Assembly: GCA_030770535.1 (NCBI GenBank)
Contig: JASVEC010000081.1
Coordinates: forward strand, 16,328-80,327
DNA: 64,000 nt
From: Batkoa obscura
Lineage: Eukaryota > Entomophthoromycota > Entomophthoromycetes > Entomophthorales > Batkoaceae
Direction of reading: 5' to 3'
The translations under genes were made by a program, and so were the position numbers. Of the stretch, positions 56,667 to 64,000 are shown piece after piece. The notes below the pieces were generated by a model. The model saw only the letters and a program-made list of their open reading frames with translations. It did not search any database and was not told where the DNA came from. The stretch's first letter is position 1, and every line of letters starts with the position of its first letter.

Positions 56667-58577
56667 ATGAAACTTTTAAATCTTATCTCTTTCTTCGCTT
56701 TAGTATTAGTGTCCAACGCAGCTGATATAAGAGAAGATCCATGTGCTACAATTTCCAAGAAGCCCATCTTTACATATGAAGAGACATTAGCATGTTTAAA
56801 TAATATTGATTTAGATTCTAAGAAAGCTGAAGAGCACATTGATCTACTTAAAAAAGAAGCTGAATTTTATGCTTTTTTAGATATAGCAAAAGATTCACCT
56901 GAGAAAAAGATCTCTAGTAATGTAAATATTATTAAAGGATTAGATGAAATTCGTCAAAAAAAGCATCAAAAAGAAGTTCCTTTCCATCGCGATATTATCA
57001 ATTTATTTAATTCTTTACATGATGGTCATACCGTTTATGCTGCTGCTTGTGTTTACTTCTTTACCTTTCGTCAGCCATTCCCACTATTTACTTATCATGA
57101 TGAGGATGGTAATCAAATTGTTAAAGTTTTGTCCAATGTTAAATTCCCTCCTGCTTATCAAGAATATTGGTTAAGTAAAGGTGTCAATGTTACTAAATAC
57201 CTTGGTAAAAAAATCAATTTAATTAATGGTCAATTACCATTGGATTACCTTCAAATGTATGCTGATAAGAATATTGCTGGTTCAAGAGACAGTAATTCAA
57301 GATTAAATTTAGCTTTAGCTAAACCCATTAATTCCTTTGGTACTTGGGGTGTTACTTATGGGGCTCACACTGTTTCAGCTATTGTACCTGAAAAAGGCGA
57401 AGTAAGCTATACTTTTTTAGTTGGTAATGATGAAGAAAGGGTTAAAGTGCCTTATCTTGTTACTGGGCCAACTGGCTATAATGATACTGCTAGTTATTAC
57501 AAGGCTAATTGCTCAGTTAATCCTAGTGAACGTCAAAGTTCTCCATTTAATGAAGAAAATAAAGATGTTGAAAGACCAGAGTTATTAAGACAAGAAGTCA
57601 AGCAAGTTATTGAAACTAAAATTGACCAGGAACTTCCATTATCCAAAAGTAGCACAGGGCTTAATGATCCATTAACTAAGGGTTTTTTTGTACAAAGTTA
57701 TTTAATTAAAGAGGATACTGCTTTATTGAACTTGCCTACTTTTGCGCCTGCAGGAGTTAGTTATTTTGTTAATGAGACTATTTCAGCCTTAAAAGCATTT
57801 AAAGAAAAGAAAGTAAGTAAAGTATTAATTGATGTAAGTAATAACGGAGGAGGTATTATATGTCTTGGATATTGGTTAGCTGAGTACTTTTTCCCAAAAT
57901 CGAATCCATTATATTTTAGAACCGATCAAAGAATGAGTCCTATTTTTAATGCGTTAGTTAAGGCAAGTAATGGCACTGGAGGTTTTCATGATCCTCAATC
58001 TTGGTTAAAATTGGATGGTACTTACTTTAGTAGTCCTGAAGAATTTTTAAAAGGACGTAAATTTGTACGTGGTGGTAGTGAAGGTAGTTACACTCAACTA
58101 TTTCTTGACGATTGTCCATCCAACCCATTCGCTGATCTTATCAAGGAGAATAACAATGAATCTCCTTACAAACCAGAAGATATTACTATCATTTCCAATG
58201 GTGTATGTTATTCCACTTGTACCTTATTTAGCAACAATTTACAATTAGTTAATGGTGTGAAAACTGTATTAGTTGGCGGCGACAAAAAAACAGAAGGTAC
58301 AGTAGCTTCGTTGGCAGGTGGCACCGTTTATTCTCTTACTTATGTTTTATGGGAATTACAACGATTTGGGCTTTTAGGCACTCCAGACTCCCTTAAATTT
58401 CCACCATTTAAAATTGCACTTTCTTATACTTCTAGAGAAGCTTATTCAGAACCTTCGGATTCTAAAAGTCCAAGACCTTTAGAATTCACTTGGATTCCAG
58501 CTAAAAAGAGAATTTTCTATACTGAAGAAAGCTTACTAAACCCTTACAAATTGTGGGAACAAGTAGCCAATCTTTAA
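56667..58577 (+). CDS. Secreted S41-family serine peptidase (CPAF-like)
   Basis: 636 aa, intronless. Signal peptide MKLLNLISFFALVLVSNA. DGHT at 119-122 (NSLHDGHTVYAA) is the S41 substrate-cleft motif. LIDVSNNGGG at 387-396 is the strand and turn that define the tail-specific peptidase fold. ISNGVCYSTC at 509-518 carries the presumed nucleophile Ser516. The C-terminal part (TWIPAKKRIFYTEESLLNP) is as in related fungal secreted proteins. The protein probably acts outside the cell on peptides or proteins; the substrate is unknown. It is the only intact one of three S41 copies in the window and lies between SLP paralogues 4 and 5 on the same strand. Confidence 0.82.
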   Translation: MKLLNLISFFALVLVSNAADIREDPCATISKKPIFTYEETLACLNNIDLDSKKAEEHIDLLKKEAEFYAFLDIAKDSPEKKISSNVNIIKGLDEIRQKKHQKEVPFHRDIINLFNSLHDGHTVYAAACVYFFTFRQPFPLFTYHDEDGNQIVKVLSNVKFPPAYQEYWLSKGVNVTKYLGKKINLINGQLPLDYLQMYADKNIAGSRDSNSRLNLALAKPINSFGTWGVTYGAHTVSAIVPEKGEVSYTFLVGNDEERVKVPYLVTGPTGYNDTASYYKANCSVNPSERQSSPFNEENKDVERPELLRQEVKQVIETKIDQELPLSKSSTGLNDPLTKGFFVQSYLIKEDTALLNLPTFAPAGVSYFVNETISALKAFKEKKVSKVLIDVSNNGGGIICLGYWLAEYFFPKSNPLYFRTDQRMSPIFNALVKASNGTGGFHDPQSWLKLDGTYFSSPEEFLKGRKFVRGGSEGSYTQLFLDDCPSNPFADLIKENNNESPYKPEDITIISNGVCYSTCTLFSNNLQLVNGVKTVLVGGDKKTEGTVASLAGGTVYSLTYVLWELQRFGLLGTPDSLKFPPFKIALSYTSREAYSEPSDSKSPRPLEFTWIPAKKRIFYTEESLLNPYKLWEQVANL

Positions 58578-59606
58578 TTTTTATAATAAAATACATTGTC
58601 TATTATAATTTAAAATACTACTTTATCTATTATTTGTTTGTAAATGTATAAAGTAAAACATTTATTTTATTTAAGCAAATCTTAAAGAAATTATCTATAC
58701 ATATTAAGATTTGGGTAATATAGCTATCAATTTTATGGAATAATGTTCCTGTTGTATACTAACTCCAGCTCATACAATTAAATATCGTTATTCATTTTTA
58801 AATTCTATACATTCTAGTAACTCCTACTAGTCGTAATAAGCACTGCCTTAAGCATATAATTTTTAAAATAAACTTTGCTAGATTCAACATGTTACTATGC
58901 TTTCATCATTACTTTTATTAATGATTTGTACTATTTTTAGCCACTTGAATACCGTGGATGAACAGTGCTCACCACTTCTTTTAGATCAAAATTAAATTGA
59001 CGAACATGGGCCACATGATTTGAATTAAAAGTAGCCCTTTGAGTATTGGAGTTTTAAGAAAACTATCCTAATTAGCACAAAATTGATTAGAAATCATGAT
59101 CTGATCAAATATATATTTTTTGAGACATTCAGTACTCAAAGGATTAAGCATAAAAAGTGAAAATAAAGTGAAGCCAAAGATGCGTCCACATGTGCTAAAT
59201 ATATAATGTTATGAAATTATCAAACGAACAAACACTACATATGACGAGTTAAATAAGTAATAGAAATTAATTTAAGAGTAACCGCAATATAAGTCTACCC
59301 GGCTTTGATGATATTAACAAACAATATTGTTTTACTCAAAACATTCTATATAAACATAAATCAAATTATAAGATTATCAAATTACTATACTTTTAAGTCG
59401 AGACCAGATATTATAAAGGTTAAAGCAACAATAAATGTGCTAATTTATGTGGTTATAATATAATCAAAGTATTGAATTATCATCAAATATTAATAATCAC
59501 TACAAAAAAATATTTGTAGAAAATGTTAGTGAAGGCTACCAAATTAGGAAGGGGTCAAATAGTACAGGCGGAAAAAACTGTTAATTTACTTTTATATCTT
59601 TTAAGT
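58578..59606. other. Intergenic, S41 to SLP 5
   Basis: About 1 kb with a worn MITE at 59110-59192; nothing else recognised. Confidence 0.5.
59110..59192 (+). mobile_element. Worn GGGG-MITE (right part)
   Basis: ACTCAAAGGATTAAGCATAA, then GTGAAGCCAAAGATGCGTCC and ACATG, follow the right two thirds of the family. Confidence 0.45.
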
Positions 59607-60616
59607 ATGAATTTAATTATTTTGATTTTTGTAATTCTATTTCATTCAAACTATAAAATAGGATGTCATTCTCATAAACAACGAATAATAGTTGTAGGTG
59701 ACCTCCACGGGGACTATAATCATCTAATTAAAATATTAAGGATGACTAAAGTAATTAACCATCATTACCAATGGATTGGTGGTAATTATACCACTTTGAT
59801 ACAGACAGTAAGTTACAATATTTTATTTGATATCAAAATTAAACTTCAATTCAGGGGGATGTAACTGACCGAGGCCCAGACGCAAAAAAGTTATACAATT
59901 ATTTTATAAACCTTCGCTCAGAAGCAAAAACAAAAGGAGGGTTATTTATCCCACTATTAGGTAATCACGAGATAATGAATTTAGCTGAAAACTATAAATA
60001 TGTATCTGAAAAAGATATTTCTAACTTTGGCTCTTTAAACGAGCGTAAGAAAGCGCTTAGTAAGGATGGAGTTATTGGGCAGTATTTGAGAAACCTTACG
60101 ATTGCTATCAAAGTTCGTGATACTGTATTTTGTCATGGTGGTATCAATTTAAACTGGTCTACAAAAAAAGTGGATGATTTAAATAAAAAAGCTCGACATC
60201 ATCTTTTATTAGATAATCCTAAACAGCTACGCAAGCGAGCTATTTTTACGCAAAAAGGGGATGGACCTCTATGGTATCGTGGCTATTCCAAGGAGTCAGA
60301 AGATGAAATGTGTCCTAAGTTAACTGAAGTTTTAAATCGTTTAGAAGCAAAACGTATGGTCATAGGACATACTATTCAAAAAAAAAACCGAATTACAGCT
60401 CGTTGTAATAATCGCATTATACTTATTGATGTTGGTATTTCTTCCTATTTTAGAGGCGGACATTTGGCTGCTTTGGAAATTACAGATGAGTTTACACGTG
60501 CTATTTACCCAAATGGGCAATTTGAATATTTTGGTCAGCTTAAAATTTTGGATTATCATCAAAGGCAGAGTTTTTGTCTTGGGAGTAGCTTATTTTCTAA
60601 GAATCTTAAACAGTAA
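59607..60616 (+). CDS. Secreted SLP phosphatase, paralogue 5 (divergent)
   Basis: Two exons (59607-59807, 59855-60616) around a 47-bp intron give 320 aa. The start at ATG 59607 (MNLIILIFVILFHSN) gives a signal sequence; an in-frame ATG 84 bp upstream would place 28 residues before it. GDLHGD, GDVTDRGP, GNHE (GNHEIMN), FCHGG, WYRGYS and GHT are kept. It is the most divergent copy (for example FRGGHLAALE for YDGGHLAALE) and has a C-terminal extension rich in Ser/Leu/Lys. The intron is at the family position. Confidence 0.85.
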
Positions 60617-60909
60617 AAAAACATAAGTAGTATTTTTATTGTTGAAATTTGAGCTTATGTTTTAAACTTAACCGTTAGTTTATAATTAATATTGTCGTTA
60701 TAGGCTATTATTTTTACTAAAAAAACAAAAAGTCATAAATATTGCAGCACATAATCTAACAATAATGCTAATCAATTATTTGAGGAATTACATATATTGA
60801 CTACTATCCTATTAATTGTTTATATACATTTGATAAATATGAATAATGATACAAATTATAGATTTAAAACAATAAAATAAAAATAAAAATAATGCAAATT
60901 TAATAAAAG

Positions 60910-61863
60910 TTAATTGATGAATGAAAATAAAGTTAAAGCTGAAGCAGCAAAGAAAGTATACGATAATTGAATGGTGAAAGCATCTGAGGAGTTATTTCCT
61001 TTACTGGAAGTTGATTTGGTATTATTTTTGGTGGAGTTGGTAGAAGATCCTGCATTACAGTTAAATTTACCAGCAACAACAGCTTGTAAACGATTAAGAT
61101 TATCACAACTTAAGTCTTTAGCTCCAGATTGGATATCAGCATTACCTTTGACTTCATTAAGAACTGGTAAGTCTAATTTACTAATATTACCGTTAACATC
61201 AAGGGCACCATTGACACTTGAAAGATTTGGGAATTCAGCGGATTTTAAATTAGTGTTGTTGGCAATTAATAAAGCTCCACCAATGGTTTCTAATTTATCA
61301 AGTTTAATTGAGCTTACTTGATCATTGGAATTGAAAGAAAGGGATTGAGATACTTCGCTTAAGTTGGGTAAGCTAACGTTTTTGAATGAATTATCAGAAA
61401 AACTAAGGGCATTTTTGATACTCTTTAATCCTGAGATATCTATGGTACCTACATCTGAAATAGTACCATTACCAGCGATAGTGGACAACTTTGGAGCTGA
61501 AAAGCTTAAAGTCTTTGAATTACCAGATAAAAAGATATACCCTTGTAGCCCAGATAAACTAGATAAAGTAACCAAGTTTAATCCTGAATTGTTATCAATT
61601 TCAATGTTTTTAGCGGATTCTAATTTTTTCATGGATACTTTTGTTAAGGTGGAAGTACCGGTAATTTTAATGGTGTCACTAACGCTTTGTAAGCTGTCAA
61701 GGCTAATATCCCCTAAACCTTCACCGGTAATGAAAACACTGTTGGCTTTGGTACATCCGCTGGCTTTAGAAACATCGCCAGTGGATTGAATGCTAATATT
61801 GTCACATTGAGAGACAACTAAAGAAGTAGAAAGAGCAATACAGATGAATAAAGATTTGAACAT
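60910..61863 (-). CDS. ECM33/SPS2-like GPI-anchored cell-wall protein
   Basis: 317 aa, intronless. Signal peptide MFKSLFICIALSTSLVVS. Repeats of about 20-24 residues (ITGTSTLTKVSMKKLESAKN, NNSGLNLVTLSSLSGLQG, LPNLSEVSQSLSFNSN, FPNLSSVNGALDVNGN) fit the receptor L-domain-like beta-helix of the ECM33 family. Cys pairs cap both ends. A Ser/Thr/Asn-rich stretch with N-glycosylation sites (SSTNSTKNNTKSTSS) and a hydrophobic C-terminus (FFAASALTLFSFIN) form a GPI-attachment signal. Such proteins reach the cell surface and are needed for wall integrity in yeasts. Confidence 0.88.
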   Translation of the reverse strand: MFKSLFICIALSTSLVVSQCDNISIQSTGDVSKASGCTKANSVFITGEGLGDISLDSLQSVSDTIKITGTSTLTKVSMKKLESAKNIEIDNNSGLNLVTLSSLSGLQGYIFLSGNSKTLSFSAPKLSTIAGNGTISDVGTIDISGLKSIKNALSFSDNSFKNVSLPNLSEVSQSLSFNSNDQVSSIKLDKLETIGGALLIANNTNLKSAEFPNLSSVNGALDVNGNISKLDLPVLNEVKGNADIQSGAKDLSCDNLNRLQAVVAGKFNCNAGSSTNSTKNNTKSTSSKGNNSSDAFTIQLSYTFFAASALTLFSFIN

Positions 61864-63018
61864 GATGAATAAAATGCTTTTAAAAATGAATTAAATATCT
61901 ATGAATTAATGAATAAAATGAAGTTTAAGATAACTTATTTTTGTTTTTATTTTTTGATATTTATAGTGGATTTATTCTAGTTAAGCGGTTACTTTAATTA
62001 CTATTTAGAGTTAATCGTAATACTCTGTATTTATTAATCGCTTAACGTAAATTAGATACATGCCTCATTAAAAACCTAATTTAACCAGTTAATTCAAGAT
62101 TTAATTGGTAACTAGTGTTGTGTTGCTTTTCAGTTAATTTTGTTTAGAAAATTTGATCTTTTGTTTATAAACAGAATTGTCATTATCAAGTTGTTAAAGG
62201 TTGGACAATAGGCCTTTAATCATTTATTCATTATACTTTATTAGGCTTGATATTCTTATTACATAAACTTAATTTTATTTACTTGACCTTATTTATATCA
62301 CTATTTAGAGTTAAATTTATTTACATTCCTTTTTTTAATTTTTAAAATTCAAACTTAAATATCTAAAATAGCAAAATAAAGAATTAGAGAATAATTTTAA
62401 ATAAGTTTTGGAGTTTTCACTTTATCTTATTTTTAGTTTAAATTATCAATCTAAGGCTTAATAATGATCTCATTAAGATAGAATTCAATTTAATAATAAC
62501 TGCCAAGAAAAAAGGACAAAACATAATATATAAAAATAGCTTTATTATATTACTATTTTACTAATAAAAGTATATTAGACAATAATCTACACTGGTATAA
62601 ATAATTTCAATTTATAGGTCTTTCTCTTTTTATCTTGAAGATAATTAAACTATTAATATGACGCTTACGACTATTAAAAATAACTGTCGGAAGTTCGATA
62701 AAATTGATTAAATCAAACTCTGATGTTTAAGTATTGTTGAACTATCTTAATTTTATAGCAATAGGATGATTGTTATATCTTCAAGTCTGATCATCACATT
62801 ATTATACTATAAATTCTAATATTAAAATAGCTTTAGTTTATGAGCTAGTGCAATTTTAAAAGTTCAAATGCTTTAAAAAATAAATGTTACTTGCAATAAA
62901 AATGCTCGATTTTATTAAAAAAATGAATTGACTCCAGCCAATAGCATCAAGTTGTCTGTAACTTGTTTTTATTCCTTTTAATAACAAATAGAACTTTTAT
63001 ACTATATAATTTTTAACA
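61864..63018. other. Divergent promoter region, ECM33-like / J-domain gene
   Basis: 1.15 kb between divergent genes; AT-rich with no gene, MITE or RNA recognised. Confidence 0.5.
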
Positions 63019-63633
63019 ATGAAGCTGATTCAAATAATCAAACTAAACGCAAGGTTATTCAATACAAGTAAGCCGATTAAAATAGAGTATTGGGATAGAA
63101 AACTTGGTGATCCACATGAGATATTAGGAGTATCGAAAGGCAGTTCATTAATTGAAATTAAAAAAAAGTATTTAGAATTATGTTTGAAATTTCACCCAGA
63201 TAGAAACCATACTCATTCAACTAATAAGGATAAGAATAATGATGATTTAGTACTCGTGATTCAAGCTTATCAATATTTACGTAAACATTCAAATTTAGAG
63301 AATAAAAGTTATCAAAGTAGTAAAAGAGAACCTTATTATACTGTGTATCGGGCAGGTCCTCATAAAACTGGGTTTACAAGAGGAAAAAATCCATTGATTT
63401 ATGGTAAAAATGAGACAATAGTTGTGATGATATTACTAGCTTGCTTTTTTGGTTTATTTATTCAATACTTGAGGTTCAGGAGTAAGCATAAATCAGTGAC
63501 TGCCATGCGAGAGAAACACTTTGAGCTGTCTGCTTTAAATTATTATAAAGTAGTTGAAATAGCCAACCTATTAGGTTCAAAGAAACGAATTGAATTATTT
63601 GTACAAGAATATTTCAAGAGAAAGAAAGAATAG
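63019..63633 (+). CDS. J-domain (Hsp40-like) membrane protein
   Basis: 204 aa, intronless. A basic N-terminus (MKLIQIIKLNARLFNTSK) resembles a mitochondrial presequence. The J domain spans about 31-97: DPHEILGVSKGSSLIEIKKK, then HPD at 59-61 (KFHPDRNH), which stimulates Hsp70 ATPase. One transmembrane helix follows at about 132-152 (VVMILLACFFGLFIQYL), then a basic/helical tail. The layout suits a small membrane-anchored co-chaperone, possibly of the inner mitochondrial membrane. Its stop is 6 bp from the end of the convergent hydrolase gene. Confidence 0.85.
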   Translation: MKLIQIIKLNARLFNTSKPIKIEYWDRKLGDPHEILGVSKGSSLIEIKKKYLELCLKFHPDRNHTHSTNKDKNNDDLVLVIQAYQYLRKHSNLENKSYQSSKREPYYTVYRAGPHKTGFTRGKNPLIYGKNETIVVMILLACFFGLFIQYLRFRSKHKSVTAMREKHFELSALNYYKVVEIANLLGSKKRIELFVQEYFKRKKE

Positions 63634-63639
63634 ATAAGA

Positions 63640-64000
63640 TTAGATTAGTCGATTCCTTGTAATAAACTCTTTTATAGCACGGTAATAGGTGGGAAAAATA
63701 CAAGTATCATTGTGGGTACCATCTTTAATTACAACAAAAGACTTAGCACAGGTTGAATCCACAGATGCTAGCTCAAATAATTTTTCCATATGTGTTGGAT
63801 TAATTAATTGGTCTTTTTCACCCACCAAAAATAAAATGGGAAGGTGCTTTAAATTTATTATTGAACTCTCACTATCCCAAGTTTGATTTAATAAATATGA
63901 TACAATGCTACCGCCAATGGGTACTAAAGTTTCTACCAACTTGCTTAAACTTAAAAACGTATTTTCAATAATAATGCCGTCAATTCTTCTTTTGTTTTTT
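63640..64000 (-). CDS. Bem46/ABHD13-type alpha/beta hydrolase, C-terminal part (partial)
   Basis: The open frame enters from the right edge, so the start and nucleophile region lie outside. Visible segments: GIIIENTFLSLSKLVETL, LNQTWDSES, LPILFLVGEKDQLINPTHM with the usual catalytic Asp, and IKDGTHNDTC with the catalytic His. ENTFLS and the FLVGEKDQLI-type strand are characteristic of Bem46 relatives, membrane-associated hydrolases of unknown substrate. The sequence ends ITRNRLI. Confidence 0.85.
   Translation of the reverse strand, partial: KNKRRIDGIIIENTFLSLSKLVETLVPIGGSIVSYLLNQTWDSESSIINLKHLPILFLVGEKDQLINPTHMEKLFELASVDSTCAKSFVVIKDGTHNDTCIFPTYYRAIKEFITRNRLI

Noticed and set aside
60971-61789. 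Plus-strand ORFs of 116 and 141 codons inside the ECM33-like gene
   Set aside because: Antisense shadows; the minus-strand protein has a signal peptide, repeats and a GPI signal.
1-64000. CRISPR arrays, bacterial operons or ribosome binding sites
   Set aside because: Spliced eukaryotic genes throughout; the dispersed repeats are MITEs without spacer regularity.

Overview
The window looks like nuclear DNA of an early-diverging fungus (Zoopagomycota or Mucoromycota grade; an entomophthoralean is plausible but unproven). It is very AT-rich, roughly three quarters A+T by eye. It has short spliceosomal introns of 44-55 bp (GTAA/GTAT...AG) and uses the standard genetic code. It carries typical fungal genes: the RNA polymerase I largest subunit, mitoribosomal uS5m, an ECM33-like GPI protein, a 7TM-RGS receptor and a DHA2-type drug transporter. 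The mitoribosomal protein and a possible complex I-type Tim17-family protein imply an ordinary mitochondrion.

Layout. 1-367: last exon of a single-pass membrane protein. 0.4-18.4 kb: a gene-poor, decaying region. It holds a two-armed inverted LTR-like repeat, many copies of one ~105 bp palindromic MITE, a stop-riddled SRA-YDG (UHRF1-like) pseudogene, one intact secreted LPMO-like gene, four decayed F-box/LRR-like paralogues in tandem, a LINE scrap, and a full-length DNA transposon inside the fourth paralogue. 18.5-26.9 kb: a conserved housekeeping block of RPA190 (five exons, minus), a WD40 protein (plus) and uS5m (plus). 27.5-30.0 kb: a second copy of the same transposon, with one residue different in its 567-aa transposase. 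30.5-37.7 kb: a dead S41-peptidase paralogue and two secreted Shewanella-like (SLP) phosphatase genes. 38.5-48.2 kb: an MFS exporter with a frameshift, a 7TM-RGS receptor, an S41 fragment, a Tim17-like gene and a coiled-coil gene. 48.6-55.7 kb: a MITE-rich stretch with two more SLP genes. 56.7-64.0 kb: an intact S41 peptidase, a fifth SLP gene, an ECM33-like protein, a J-domain protein and the 3' end of a Bem46-type hydrolase.

Themes. (1) Two secreted enzyme families, five SLP phosphatases and three S41 copies, are interleaved over 30 kb. Introns have been lost in two phosphatase copies and there is clear mosaicism, so the cluster is evolving by local duplication and gene conversion. (2) A recently active GGGG-terminated DNA transposon of a superfamily I cannot place shares its termini and subterminal sequence with the abundant MITEs, which are probably its non-autonomous passengers. 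(3) The SRA pseudogene has many stops but few indels, and its changes at conserved positions look C-to-T or G-to-A. This pattern suggests GC-to-AT mutation pressure or a RIP-like process.

Most MITE ends are accurate to a few bases. Exon limits were read by eye from splice consensus and reading phase.
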